DNA from: Zeugodacus cucurbitae
Taxonomy: Eukaryota > Arthropoda > Insecta > Diptera > Tephritidae
DNA: 64,000 nucleotides
Direction of reading: 5' to 3'
Assembly (NCBI RefSeq): GCF_028554725.1
Contig: NC_071670.1
Span: 7,740,501-7,804,500, forward strand
The notes beneath the pieces were generated by a model. That model worked only from the letters and a program-made list of their open reading frames with translations, did not search any database and was not told the origin of the DNA. Position 1 is the first letter of the stretch. Every line of letters starts with the position of its first letter. The translations under genes and the position numbers were made by a program. Positions 12,321-25,550 of this stretch are shown here, piece by piece.

Positions 12321-13600
12321 ATTCCTTTCTTATGCCAATTGTCACTCATATAAAGACTCTTCTAACATGTAATCAGCTGACTCATATCGCCACTCGGCGC
12401 TGATTATATTGACTCAAGTGATAAAATTTAAGGCAAACAAATATAAACAGTTAGTTGCTCAGATATTTTTTTGTGCAGTCCTATTTTTAAAAAATAATTT
12501 AATTAGATCCATAGCAGATAAGTTGTATGTCGTAAAGTGGTAAAAATTGTTTGTGATAATAAAACATAAAGTAAGGGATAAATAAATGAATTCAAAAAGC
12601 TGGGCAATAAAGAAAGCCAGAAATTCACCGGCCTAAATGTTATAATATCGCTTCAAATATAATATTTTGAACGATCAGTGTAAAATTTGGTGTTTCATAT
12701 TTTTAATAATGAAAAACGTAATATTTTACAATTTAACCCGTCGAAAATGACACTGGGTCATTTTGACCCGATATTTAAATTAGTTTTTTTACTTACTATA
12801 GCAGTAAAGTGTATAAATACATAATTTTAGTGAAATAATTCTTCATGAAAATACTCAAATAATTCTGTAAAGTGTTTATTAAATTCAATCTTCTTTAAAT
12901 AAATATCTGGCAACACTTCGGCTACATAATTATTTATTTTGTGTGAAATATTTTTACGTATAATTTTCAATTACCCCTAATTATTTCTCCAGCGCTTATC
13001 TGCAGCTAATTTTATTATGCGTCAAAATGACTCATTGACTGCCGCCCAAATGCAAACGTATGAACTTTGTACGAATTTCATTTGTATTACAACAAATTTA
13101 AGGTGAATTGCAGATGTGTCACGTACGAGTAGAACAATAAAATAATTAATGTAAAATTTTGCCTTGCCGTTTCGTCACTAACTGCGACACAAGCGCTACA
13201 AAGTGAATTAAATTTTTTTCAGTGCATTATTTTACATGCATTTGAAATATTTACATATATAGTATGTATGTATGGCTGGGGCTTTTTAAACTCATTTATG
13301 ATGACTTAATATAATTACTTTTACTGCTTTTTCACTTTTTCTATTTGTTTTACTTTGTTGAATCGCTGTAATTTTGTTGTCGCCGCCTGTCTCTCGACTG
13401 CAATAAACAACATTCAATGGAATTCTATTAAATTATAGCAATAACCGAGAGCAATTACATTACCTCATCTCAGTCGTGGCGGGATTATATGTTGCTTTTT
13501 ATTATTGTTTACTTATTTTTTTGTTGTGGGTGGAGCTATAAATATGTGAGTGGGTTAAATATAATATGTGCAATGCTTTATGGAATTTTAAATAAATTGC
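12321..13600. other. AT-rich noncoding stretch
   Basis: No gene is seen. It contains a TTAACCC-starting inverted motif at 12733-12770, described separately. Confidence 0.45.
12733..12770 (+). mobile_element. piggyBac-like terminus candidate (left)
   Basis: TTAA is followed by CCCGTCGAAAATGACAC, and then an inner short palindrome (GGGTCA...TGACCC). TTAA plus CCC is the signature of piggyBac ends. A related end in opposite orientation lies at 38785-38825. No partner end lies nearby, so this may be a solo relic or chance. Confidence 0.3.
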
Positions 13601-14930
13601 CTTTGATTCTATGTTTGTTTATTTATTACTTTTTACATAAATTTTGATTTTCATATAATTTATTACTTTTATTTTTTTTCGATTTTTTAAAAGAGTAATT
13701 TTTTCGTTATAATTAATTGTTATTTTAAATTTTTTTTCTATTTTTAAATAAATTGTTTTTGTCTAATTTATTATATTTTTTTACTTTGACCTGTCTTCTA
13801 TCTGTTAATGTGTTATTAAATATTTCCATAATTTTTTTTCATTAAATGTTTGCTGTAATATTTAATATAATTTTTATTTACGTTTTTCTTATTTTTGTAC
13901 ATTATTTTGTATATTTTTTTTTATTTTTGTATAATATTTCTTACTATTTTTTATTTGATAATATTTTTAATAATTTTTTTATTGTTTCAAAATATTTTTT
14001 TTTTATTTATTTAAAATATTTTGAATTTCATATATTGTTTAATTTATTATATTTTAACGTATTTTCTTTTATCAATTACTGATTTATTAAATATTAAATG
14101 AATTATTATTAATAATTTTATATATTTACATTTACTTTTTTTATAATATTTTTATTATTTTTTTAAATACTTTTTACACTTTTTAAAATCTTTTTTTTTT
14201 GGATTTTTTATTCTTTTTTTTCATTATTTTTTGTTATATATTTTATAACATTTTTATTATTTTTCAATAATATTTTTTTTTATTAAAAACTTTTTATTGT
14301 ATTTTTTTTATTAAATAATTTTTTATTTTTTTATTATTTTTATATTTCTTTTATAACATTTTTATTATTTTTCAATAAATTTTTTTTAGTAAATAATATT
14401 TTTTTTTTAATTTTTCTTCAATTATTATTTGTTTTTTGTTTTGTTTAATCTTTCATAATTTTTTTTTTTTAATTTTTTTTAACATATTTACACACTACAC
14501 TACGTACACTTTTTAAAATCTTTTTTTTTCATAACAATTTTTTTTGTTTTTTATACTATTTTTTATTATTTTTTTTAAATACTTTTTACACTTTTTAATA
14601 TCATTTTTTTCATAACAATTTTTTTTTGTTTTGTTATTATTTTTTTTTTCATTATTTTTTTATATATTTTATAACATTTTTATTATTTTTCAATAATATT
14701 TTTTTTTATTAAAAACTTTTTATTGTATTATTTTTAATAAATAATTTTTTTTTTATTATTTTTATATTTTTTTTATAACATTTTTAATATTTTTCAATAA
14801 TATTTTTTATTAATTATTTTTTTTTTTTGTAATTTTTCTTCTATTATTATTATTTTTTTTTTTTGTTTAAGTTTTCATAATATTTTTTTGTAATATTTTT
14901 TATAACCTTAAATTTTTTATTTATTTCTTC
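13600..14930. repeat. T-rich tract with internal repeats
   Basis: This is low-complexity T/A sequence. A longer phrase (TTTTTATTATTTTTCAATAA, then TTTTTATTAAAAACTTTTTA) recurs near 14240-14310, 14350 and 14670-14730. ACTTTTTACACTTTTTAA recurs near 14165 and 14580. It looks like local tandem duplication inside an AT-rich intron. Confidence 0.6.
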
Positions 14931-16159
14931 TCCACATGTATCACCCTGCACCATATTAAGTATGCACATATTTTAGCTCGCTTTAATTCGCTGCTATTGT
15001 TTCTCAAATAATTCTTATTCATCACATTGCAAAGCAGAAAATTAATAATGCAAATCGTAAGCATATCGATGACTCAATACAACGGCACAAGTCACGAAAG
15101 ATTTATTCAGCCACAATTAAATTTGCATAAGGTCTCGCTTTCTTTGTGTGCACACATACGGTTTTGCAATTCAAAAGCTGACTTGGTGTTTCAGAAAGCA
15201 TTTTTACTTTTATTTTTGCTTTGCTATAAAGTGTTTTTGTATATATGTATGTGTCTATATATAATCTGACTTTTGTTTACATACTTACTTGCCTCTGCTG
15301 CTAAAATATTTTATGGTATGCAATTGCTTTTTATCAGCATCTACTAGCAATACTTGCATCAAACCTACACATTCTAGATACCTATCCTACATATTTGTTT
15401 ATGAGCTGCATTTCCACTCTGCTGCAGCTTCTTCATGCAGGCTATGTATCCACATTCGCTGTTGCTATTTTTAATTTTACTGCTATCTCCACGCGTACTT
15501 CTATGCAGCTCTTTTGGAGTTTCATATGTTGCTTGCGCTCATTCAAGCGTACATTCACAGCTCAAGTGACTGAGTTCCGGCGTTACATTGCATATACTTC
15601 TCTTTTATGTACATAAGTGTATATGTATGTATATAAATCTGTCAGAGCCCGTCTTCTATAAAATTATAATCTCATCATCGCATGTCGAACTGTCTGTCAG
15701 CAGCATCATTTGCTATGTGGCATTTATTGGCATCACAATCTGTCTAATGTAACTGTCTAACTTGTCGCTTAGGTAGTTTCAATGTTGCATTGTTTATCTA
15801 TTTTTGTTGTTGTTGTTGTCTATGTATTTGCATTAAAAGTGCATTCACACCAGTTTTATCTTACGTTTCACTTCCCATTTGTAATCTTCATACATAGCTG
15901 CTGCTGCATATTGGATGTCGATAACTTGCCGCATAACTGTCAATCAATATTGCAAAAACATACTTAGTTATGTATGTGTGTATATTTTCTTTGTTTTATT
16001 CGCGTATCAATGCAATTTGTTATTTTATTGTTGTTTACAAAGGGAAAGTTCGTTAGGAAATCGTTGCATTACATATTACTTCCGTTATTGTCATTATTTT
16101 CTTTGTCGATTAATGACTGTATATCGATTACTGATGTGCAGTACTTGCACTTTTACAAT
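14931..16159. other. Noncoding stretch of near-normal composition
   Basis: Composition is more even than in the flanking tracts, with CATACATAC and GTATGTATG runs. Short open frames overlap in several frames but none shows a protein family motif. Confidence 0.4.
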
Positions 16160-17095
16160 AAAATAAAATAAAAAGAAATGAAATAATATATAATAAATTT
16201 CAAAAATTAACTAAAAAAAAACAAATTATAAAAATCAAGAAAGTAAAATAAGTTTCAAAAATCATAAATAAATAAAACATTTATTTAATAAAAAAAAATA
16301 AAATAAATGAAAGAATTCAAATAAAAATAAATATTGAAATATGTGTAGAAAAATAAATAAAAAATAAAGTAAAATGAAATAAAATAAAATAAAATAAAAT
16401 AAAATAAAATAAAATAAAATAAAATAAAATAAAATAAAATAAAATAAAATAAAATGAAATGAAATGAAATGAAATGAAATGAAATGAAATGAAATGAAAT
16501 GAAATAAAATAAAATAAAATAAAATAAAATAAAATAAAATAAAATAAAATAAAATAAAATAAAATAAAATGAAATAAAATAAAAAGAACTGAAATATAAT
16601 AAATTTCAAAAATTAACTGAAAAAAATAAATTATAAAAAGCAAGAAAGTAAAATAAGTTTCAAAAATCATATAAATAAAAAAAACATTTATTTAATCAAA
16701 AAATAAAATAAATGAAAAAATTAAAATAAAAATAAATAATAAAATATGTGTAGAAAAATAAATAAAAAATAAAGTAAAATGAAATAAAATAAAATAAAAT
16801 AAAATAAAATAAAATAAAATAAAATAAAATAAAATGAAATGAAAAAGAACTGAAATATAATAAATTTCAAAAATTAACTGAAAAAATATAAATTATAAAA
16901 AGCAAGAAAGTAAAATAAGTTTCAAAAATCATAAATAAATAAAACATTTATTTAATCAAAAAAATAAAATAAATGAAAAAATTAAAATAAAAATAAAAAT
17001 AAATAATAAAAATAGAAATAAAAAATTAAATTAAATGAGACACAAATAAAAATATTAAATAAAATAATAAATAAAAATAAATTGAAAAACAAACG
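16160..17095. repeat. AAAAT pentamer arrays in a three-copy repeat
   Basis: A block of about 190 bp (containing CAAGAAAGTAAAATAAGTTT) occurs three times, near 16236, 16641 and 16903. The copies are separated by pure (AAAAT)n / (GAAAT)n arrays at about 16370-16570 and 16780-16845. The GAAAT variant forms a clean sub-block at 16451-16505. Open frames on the minus strand are translations of the pentamer. Confidence 0.85.
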
Positions 17096-20000
17096 ATTGT
17101 GTAGTAATTAGTGCATACTTCAAACTCTTTCTTTCTTTAAAATTATCTATTTACTTTTATTTTTTACTACAAATTGTATGTAAGTACACATGTACATCTT
17201 GTAAATATATTAGCCAAATCATGCTTTTACATCTTTATGGCACGTGTCGATTGGAAACGGTGTCAGCTGTTCCGCTAATGAGCCCAACACATGTTTCGGC
17301 TACGCTTTACTCGGCTACTTACATAGAAAGCTTACGAATTGCGGTTTGCTAAATTATTTTTTGTTTACATATGTTTCTACATATTTCTCTTCGCTTAATT
17401 ACAAGCTACCGAAAGTTGTGACCTACCGAAACTTTTCTTGGCACTTTTCTCTTGTTATTATTATTTTTTTCTTTTTTCTCGGCTTTTGCATTACTATTTT
17501 TTATTTTTTGTTGTTATTTTGCAAAACACATTGAAAGGTGCTTAAACTAATGATTTTTAAATGCCTTTTTAATTTAAATAATTTTGTCTCAAATTGTTGC
17601 AACGTTGACCGAGCAGCATTCTGGTTTAAATAACTGCTGTTGACCGCAAAAATATGTTAATGACTTTTTTGGAAATAATTTAAAGCTTTTCGCTGCGTAA
17701 TAGAGTAAAAGTTGGACAAATTTGTAGATATTTTATTGCACCTTATTTTTAACTCCATAAATAGTGTAGTAACTAATTATTTGCAATAAAACTTCCGCCT
17801 TGCAATATTCGATAATGTGTCGATAACGAGGTGAACTAGTTGAACATAATACCGTTAGTAAATTGTGTACGATATTTAGAAATTTAAATATTATATATTT
17901 TTTCATAATGTTATATTTAACCCCTAACCGCTTTGAATTTCGAAGGTGAAACTAATTTGTTATCGATTTTACCGCAAACATAAAGCTGTCAACAGACTAT
18001 ACAAACTGCAAAAGTTATCTTTTCTAAAGATATTTTTTTATGTTAAAAACTTTTAAGTAGTTTTGAAATTTGAATCACAACATTTTAACATTAATTAGGT
18101 TTCACGCATCACTTAAATATTTATGTACATATTTGTAATTAATTAAGCATAATTGCCAGTTGCGTACGTCAATACCAATTATTTTTCCTATAAATTTTTC
18201 AAACAAATATTTATCTTTATATATTTAAGTGAGTCAGGAAAGCGTGAACATTACTCATAAAGCAGTATTTACGAGTATATACCGGAACTGCCAATATATG
18301 TATTTCTACAGTTCAATATATAGCATACATTTTTAAGTAATAAATACAAAATATTATTTTAGTTTTTGCGGAAATAAATATTTAAGTTTTGTTTAAATGT
18401 TAATTGAAATTATTGATAATGCCGGAAGATATGTATTTACTAGGCTTAGCTTGAATTTATGCTCACGCACTTTACGCACGCAAGACAATAAAATATTTTT
18501 TAAACTATTTCAAATTTAATTTGTAAGTATTTTTTAAACGATTCCGTTAAATTTTAACATTTTGATATTTTTTTAACTATTTTTTAAACATTTAACATTT
18601 TGGTTTTTTTTTAACAATTCTTTCCACATTTTTATATTTTTTTAATATCTTAAATTTCCAAAATTTCTTGCAAGTCTTCGCCAACGCGCTGAAAGTTTAT
18701 TTTCTCTTATTACCCTCCGTAGCATCGTAAAGTCGTTGGCTCGCGTTTCGCCTATAAATTCTTGCTGCAAATTTAGCTTCAATAAAGTTTGCACAGTTGC
18801 CTCAGTTGCTGAGTTGCGGCACAATGCACTCGGATTCTTTGTTACCATAACATAGAGTGTGCGCATACATATTCAAAACACATGCTTGCCACAAACAACT
18901 CCAGATACTCGATAAAAGTACTACTCGGTATCGCAATTGGATCGTTGGAAAACTGTAAAATATGTTGCTACTGTTTTCATTTTACTGCATGCTGCTGCTC
19001 TTTTTATATTGCTTGTTGCAATGTGGCATCATAATTTCTTGCATGTTTATTTTGTTTTTTCAACATTGCACTTTGTTTTGCGGTTTGTTGTATGCATCAA
19101 TATGATTCTCACGTAACACGCCAAGCTGTTTTGCAACACGCGTAATGTTTCTTTAACGGTATGGCATAAAATTTGCAGTACTTCTTTTGCTGATTATTGC
19201 TACCAAATAGTGTACTGTTTTGCTACAAGTGCAAAGTGCAAAAATTGAAAGTGTACACCGAGTATAAGTGTCGATAAAATGCAAAATCGATAAAGTGTTG
19301 TTTGAATTATTAAAATATTCAGTGAATTTTGTATTTTGTATTGCATTTGCAGACACATTTTATACGCTAGTTTGTGATAATATTACGTATGTATATAAAT
19401 CAATATTTAAAAGTCGAAACATTTCAAGCTTTTAAGCAATTTTGCTGTCACAATCGCATTTAACATAGACAAACGCTAGTTAAGCCAAATTGATTGCCAT
19501 TGCATTTGTATGGCTTTTAGCAATTAACATGTTTAGCCATATGCGTTTGGTGTGCTTTTAAATACAAAAAATAAACGTATATGTAGCAAAAAATAATGCA
19601 AAATCGCCTAGTAGAAATTCAGCAAATCGCTTACGGCAAAAATCGTGCAATATCTATATATGTATGTATCATTTATAAGTGAAGTGCATATAGCCTCAAA
19701 AGCGCTTGAATGTAGTAAGTTGGCAAAAATGTAAACTGAAAATTTGCGCTACCGTAAAATCTCAAAAATGACCGTGAAGCGCGTGTGCATACAAGCGTTA
19801 ACTATACATACATATATACAAACTCATATGTATGGATAAAACTTGCCTACTAACTCAGCTACATAACGCTTGCAGCTCCAATGCACTTACATTTTTAGCA
19901 TTTCGCATACTACCTTGTATCTCGTGCGCTTTAACAGTTATTTTGTAGCGCAACAAGATAAAATGTATGAAGTTCGTTGATTAAGCAGCTCTATCTACTA

Positions 20001-20570
20001 CGCTACTTAAGCATTTGCCGTATATGCTATGCTATACTATGTACGTAAGTACTTACGCTCTTACACATGTTGTCTTACTAAGTAGGTAATTTCTTAATTG
20101 TACACTCTTCTTTTTTCGCTACTTATTAGTAAGAAACTTTTTTATGTTTTTTTTTTATATGAAATTGTATTAGTGGGTGCCATGAGCACTTAGCCATATG
20201 GGTTGAATTACATACATATGTACGGAATTATGTATATATTTTTGCACATATTTACTTGTGTTTTCGATGAGCTCAGTAATGTATGTATGTAATTGATTTT
20301 ACAACTAATTGCTAGCTAATGTTAAAAATGCAGAAAATGACAGCTAACGGCAATTGTTAGTTGTTAGCAATGTTGTTTACATCAAGTGGTCGCTGTATAT
20401 AAATTTTTGCGTAATAAAAAAAGGTAGTTGTGGGGGTGTCTTATAGGAAAATATAGTTTCCAATATGTTTACGTCATCTTTGAGCTCATAAATGTTGTTG
20501 AGTTTTTTCTTAACATCAAAATATTGTTGTTGTTGTAACGGTTATCTAAATAACAATATATATTGAGTTT
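17096..20570. other. AT-rich noncoding stretch
   Basis: No exon, RNA gene or transposon is supported across about 3.5 kb. CATACATATGTA-type runs are common. This is probably intron. Confidence 0.45.
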
Positions 20571-20756
20571 AATCTACTACAGTATCTAGAATGAAGTTGC
20601 GCATGGGTCACCCTAATTTCGCAAGGCAACTCGAGCTCGATGTCTACTATAAGTGGTGATTTGACTCCGAGTACGCCATTAATGGGGATTGAGTCAATGA
20701 AGGTGTGAATAGTTCCTCTATGAATGGCATTCAGTGCTTGTTGGAAGTCAGTCGGT
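20571..20756 (-). pseudogene. Jockey-like LINE polyprotein C-terminal fragment
   Basis: The minus strand reads Q-A-L-N-A-I-H-R-G-T-I-H-T-F-I-D-S-I-P, then GVLGVKSPLI, then ELELPCEIRVTHAQLHSRYC followed by SRLNS. L-P-x-x-x-R-V-T-x-A-Q-L-x-S-x-Y-C is the conserved C-terminal phrase of jockey-clade reverse transcriptase polyproteins. The frame stays open until SRLNS, then runs into AT-rich DNA. It is therefore truncated right at the point where the family normally continues with a cysteine-rich tail. It is a dead fragment. Confidence 0.7.
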
Positions 20757-20999
20757 TCTGAAATCTATTTTCACTAGCAAAATAAATGAATAAACATGAG
20801 CTGTGGTGACAATTGCACACAATAAGACCATGTTATCGACAATCGATAGCTCTACCAACTGCCGGATGCTTATGTCTTGTTTACACTTATAACATATGCA
20901 CGGTCAAAGTGATAAAAAAAATTTTTTTGAAAACATATAAAATATAAATAGTATCATGTATATCCAACGAGGACAATATCTTCTGTCATAAAAAAAGAA

Positions 21000-21604
21000 A
21001 ACAGTCAGCGCATTCGGGTCTTGGCTCCCACGTCACTGGTGACGGTCATAACTTTGAAGTTGTAGATATTTTCGTCTATAGCATTAACAGCAATAACAAT
21101 GTCTGCCTTGAATTCCAACGCAGAATCACTCTCGCCAACAGGTGCTACTTTGGACTGAGTAGTCAATTAAAAAATAAAGTCCACTCTCGACGAACAAAAT
21201 CCAAACTCTACAAGTTCATCATCATTCCCGTCCTGCTTGATGGTGCAGAAGCGTGGACGATACATATAAAAGCACTAGGATTTTTCGAGAGAAAGTTTTG
21301 CGTAAGATTTACGATCCCTTCAACATTGGCAACGGTGAATACCGCAAACGATGGAACGATGAGCTGTATGAGTTATTTGGCGACATCGTTCAGCGAATAA
21401 AAAGACTACGCTGGTTTGATCATGTTATTCGAATGGACGAAAGCTTTGAAAGTGTTCGATGCAGTACCCGCTGGTTGTTGCCAAGGAAGAGTAAGACCTC
21501 CACTCCGTTGGAAAGACCAAGTGGAGGACCTGGCAGCACTTGAGATTTCTAACTGGCGCCAAATTGTCAAAAGGAGAAGCGAATGGCGCGCTGTTGTAAA
21601 CTAG
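21000..21604 (+). pseudogene. Frameshifted LINE reverse transcriptase fragment
   Basis: From about 21048 the + strand reads HNFEVVDIFVYSINSNNNVC, continuing LEFQRRITLANRCYFGLSSQ, SKLYKFIIIPVLLDGAEAWT and FFERK. It then shifts frame to KVLRKIYDPFNIGNGEYRKR, NDELYELFGDIVQRIKRLRW and FDHVIRMDE. It shifts again to GRVRPPLRWKDQVEDLAALE, ISNWRQ and EWRAVVN. This is the characteristic C-terminal part of RTE/BovB-like and related insect LINE reverse transcriptases, after the catalytic palm. At least two frameshifts and the missing palm domain show it is inactive. It lies 1.6 kb upstream of exon A, presumably in intron sequence. Confidence 0.75.
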
Positions 21605-23180
21605 GCTATAACCGCGTAAGCGATTCCTACGTAAATTAAGAAGAAGATATAACCAACAAAAAAAAAATTATAAAAATGCTACCTTTCTTGAATTCGCACG
21701 AAATTCGTTACGCATAAAATTGTAGTGTTGCATTAAAGATTTTCGAAATTTGCATAATTTCAGCATTTGCAGTCGCAAAGCATAAGTATTATACGCTGTT
21801 ATTTAAAGCGTTGAACGCCAATTATTAATGACTCTGAAATTCATGCTTAACCCGAACAAAATCGACTTAAGCTTAATTTATGAATTGACCTTGCGTACGC
21901 TTTGATTCTTTCACGCAGCACTTTTTTCTTGTATTATATATATTTTTTCTCCATTTTTATTATATCTTCCTACATTTATATGTATATTTATATTGCGCTA
22001 CAAGCGCGCATTTCTTTTGTGTCACAGGCAATTAAAGCTCATTGTTTTTTATTATTATATATTTTTTCCCCTTTTTTTATGTTCCCATTTTGTCGCCCTG
22101 ATTATGCAGTGGCGTTCCCAAGCCAAGATCATTACGCCGCACATCAAAATAACAGAGATCGTTAAACTTATGAGAGTCGTCACATACGTGTATAAGTATA
22201 TATTTGTATAGTATAAACTCGTTCATACTTCTAGTCTACATTTTTCGTTGCACGAACATGCCCATTTACTCACTGCCTTTGTTTCCACAAGCACCCAAGT
22301 CAGTCAACGCCTGCCATACTTAAAGCGTTAACCGTGCTTGACTTGATAAAAAAAAATATTTTTTGTTTGATATCTTTTCGCATAAATATAATTATAACAC
22401 ATTGTAGTAACTGCCAACTTGTCTATGTCTATAATGCACTTAGTTATGGCTTAGCTTTGCTACTATATATAGATTTTAAATCTGAAAAATTACTTGCAAA
22501 CAATGCAAGGTTGCCTTGTCTGTTTGGTTTAGTTTGATCTCGAGGCTCAAGCGCAAGATCACTGATCAGCGCGCTTGTTGGCATAGAAGGACACCACGAA
22601 ACTCAGGCAGCCGTCTCACTAAGCGGCACTTCAGACAATTTTAACGCAATTTAACAGTTTCGCGTCAGTGAAGTGTGCTTACTATATAACCAGTGCTCTA
22701 CAAAAATATTTGCAAAATTGCACAGCCGCTGTACCAATTGTACTGTGCGCCTTTGTCAGTGGCAATTTATTTTATTTTTTATACTACATTAGTAAATTCG
22801 CATTTGTTATATCAACAACAACACTGACCAGCTGTCATGTTTTGTGTCAGTTGAGTACGTATTGCCGCCAACAAAGTCAAGTGTCAATTTGTTGCAAGCG
22901 TTGCTTATACAATGCAATCAAAGGCTTGCTTGTATATGCATAATATAAATAATGTCAACGACACGACCTTGATATATGATTGCGCATAGGCGCATATAAC
23001 CTCTGCTAAATGAACGTTGTTTGTTTTGTAAGCTGTCATATAATAAAAAAATTTTTTTTTTTTCTTCCTGCAATAGCCTTTTCTTACTCAAACAAATATT
23101 TAAATTTCAAAATTCCTAAAATTTAAATTTCTAAAAATTTTTAATATCAATTTATCTTTTTTTGTTTTTCTTTTCCGCAG
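21605..23180. other. Noncoding stretch upstream of exon A
   Basis: AT-rich except for about 22530-22950, which has nearly normal composition. That block could hold an untranslated first exon, but no splice donor could be assigned with confidence. The last 20 bp form a good polypyrimidine tract and acceptor (TTTTTCTTTTCCGCAG) for exon A. Confidence 0.4.
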
Positions 23181-23354
23181 CCAAATGAATCTGGTTTCGT
23201 GTTACTTGGTGATCTCTCATTGGAAACATCAACAGATTCGGATTATGATGATTTCTCTATGTGCCCACCATCACCCTGCGATGTTGAATTCGAAAATGCT
23301 AATATTGTGATCGATGGAAAGTCAAGCATCCGACAGAAATCCAAAGAAGCAACG
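23181..23354 (+). CDS. bif: bifocal-like gene, internal exon A
   Basis: This is an internal coding exon of 174 nt, exactly 58 codons. It is flanked by acceptor TTTTCCGCAG and donor ACG|GTAAGT, and is phase 0 at both ends. The peptide starts P-N-E-S-G-F-V-L-L-G-D and carries an acidic Ser/Thr stretch (TSTDSDYDDFSMCPPSPCDV), which could hold phosphorylation sites. It ends ...QKSKEAT. It joins in phase to exon B, giving ...KEAT-FRVQF, so a charged segment sits directly before the PP1 docking motif. No enzymatic domain is visible. Upstream exons of the gene must lie outside the window or be too small to see. The gene name comes from exon B, so this exon is assigned by linkage. As a coding exon it is well supported; as bif it is probable. 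Confidence 0.75.
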
Positions 23355-23688
23355 GTAAGTGGAATTTGTACATCATTAATATACTACTATATATTAATCT
23401 CACTCTCTCTCTGTCTCTTGAAGCACAAGTAACAGTTATTTAAATTCTAAATCGCAATTCATTCATCAACTAAATCATTAGAGGTGCTAAAAAAATTAGA
23501 AAAAAGTCGAAAGCTAAATATGCGTTTATTAAGCGTATTTAAAAATAATTAAGTGAGCGAAATCTTTTTTAACGTTTGCTAATTTGTAGCTATTATATAT
23601 AATTTTCATATATACTTTAAAACAATAACCAAATATTTGTGCCAAATCTCGCTTAGAAAGTTCAGCGAACAAATTATGACTAATTTTT

Positions 23689-24780
23689 ATACTCTCGCCA
23701 CAAAAGTTGCTAAGAGAGTATTATAGTTTTGTTCACATAACGGCTGTTTGTAAGTCATAAAACTAAACGAGTTAGATATAGGGTTATATACATATATGAT
23801 ATCAAAATGATCAGGGTGACGAGACGAGTCAAAATCCCAATGTCTGTCCGTACAACGGATAACTTGAGTAAAAATTGAGATATCTTAATGAGACTTGGAA
23901 CACATGTTCATTGGGACCGTTGGAGGATTGCTTTGGGCAAAACGGATCACTGCCACTCCCACAAAATGGCGAAACCTAAAAACACATAAAGTGTCATAAC
24001 TAAAATTTGGAATAAATCGCACTAGGAGGGGGCATATTTGGATGTAATTTTTTTGGGGAAGTGGGCGTGGCCCCGCCCACAAATCGGTTGTTTTTATTTA
24101 ACTCGCAAACCAATAAAGCTATATAAGCCAAATTTTCTGCAGTCGGTTCTCTTACGTACCCCACCACACACCATGAAAATAGTTGAAATCGGATAATAAC
24201 AACGCCCACCTCCCATACAAAGGTGAGGTTGAAAATTACTAAAAGTGCGTTAACTCACTAACGAAAAACGTCAGAAACACTAACTTTTACAAAAGAAATG
24301 GCAGATGGAAGCTGCACTCAGATTTTTTTAAGAAATGGAAAATGGGCGTGCCATCGCCCACTTAGGGGCAAAAACAATATCTCAGGAACTACTCGACCGA
24401 TTTCAATGAAATTGGGTATATAATATTTTCTTGACACCCTGTTGACACGTGTGGAAAACGGATGAAATATATAACTTTTATAAGCCCCTTTTCAAAGCCC
24501 CGAAAATCGAATATGAAGAATTCAGTGCCCAATTTCACCGAAAATTTCGGTAAATCTCTCAGGTATCTTAATTTAATTTAGAGGAAATGTTTTTCTTCTA
24601 ATAGTGTGTCTCTGTACCAGAGATGGTTAAAATCGGGTCATAACTTCCCCTAGCTCTCATATCCTCATTATAGGATTTTCAAATTGGGGCAAATTGTGTG
24701 TTATCTTAATAAAAATATATCAATAAATTGCGAGAGTATAAAAAGTTCGGTTGCACCCGAACTTAGCCTTTCCTTACTTG
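23689..24780 (+). mobile_element. Dispersed repeat, full-length copy
   Basis: This is about 1.1 kb of composition unlike the surrounding intron, with phrases such as GTGGGCGTGGCCCCGCCCAC and CTCAGGAACTACTCGACCGA. TATACTCTCGC at the left is inverted as GCGAGAGTATA at 24730. Past that lies AAAGTTCGGTTGCACCCGAA, a hairpin-forming tail, and it closes CTTACTTG. A 5'-shortened copy occurs at 28695-29471. From memory this tail is common in fly genomes. I cannot name the family, and it has no intact coding frame. Confidence 0.7.
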
Positions 24781-25276
24781 TTTTTAATAATTTTTTTATT
24801 CTAATTTTACCGTTTTATAACAGTATACTTTAACTAAAAAATGAACGCGCATAGTATCCAAATTTTTAGCAGCTTTACCACATGTACTTATTACATTACA
24901 ATCGGTGTTTGCTTTTGGTATCACACATTGATAAGATTAGATTGTTTGTGGTTACCGTTTATTGGTTACGTAAATGCTGACTAATTCCCGCTAGTTTGAT
25001 AGCGTAACTTCAATTTTTCACCATTTCGGTATTTATTGCGACAGTCAATTTAAATAGCATTTTATCAGCACGTTTTATATGCCACGTTCAAAAAGTAAAT
25101 GCATATATTTGCCGTGTAGCCGTAGAATTCCAATAGGGACCGTAAATCATGGTATCTATGAAAAAATGTTGACTCGAGTTTTTTAATTAATTATATTTTT
25201 TTTAATTATTGTTTAAATATTGTACTTTGTAATATGGCAATTTGATGAGACTTCTGTACTATGAAAAACCCTTTAT
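24781..25276. other. Intronic sequence
   Basis: AT-rich, with nothing recognised. Confidence 0.4.
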
Positions 25277-25550
25277 GGTCTTTTCACACAGCCAAATTAA
25301 TTGATCAATTAAAATTTTCATAGAGAAACTAGTTTTTGCCCTACCGTCGTGTAGCAACTCGCAGACAAAGAACGCTTATATAATTACAAATACAGCCTCT
25401 GTCGCAGAGTTGCATTTCATCATCAAGTCGATTAAAATTCAATTATATATTAATGTAGATTTTGGTTTTGTATGGTAAATCGATATTAATCAGCGTTTTA
25501 ATCGAGCAGAGGCCGGTTAATTGATCATGCAGCTCCTGTGTGAAAAGACT
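25277..25550 (-). mobile_element. TIR-MITE family 1, copy 3, internally deleted
   Basis: Inverted relative to the copies at 3923 and 40354. It starts GGTCTTTTCACACAGCCAAA and ends AGCTCCTGTGTGAAAAGACT. It is about 100 bp shorter than its relatives because the segment around their GCAATCAGCTGATGAAAC block is absent. The shared ends and the GAGTTGCATTTCAT and GGCCGGTTAATTGATCA blocks establish the relationship. Confidence 0.8.

Noticed and set aside
16262..16670. Phe/Ile/Leu-rich minus-strand frames
   Set aside because: They are translations of the (AAAAT)n and (GAAAT)n arrays.
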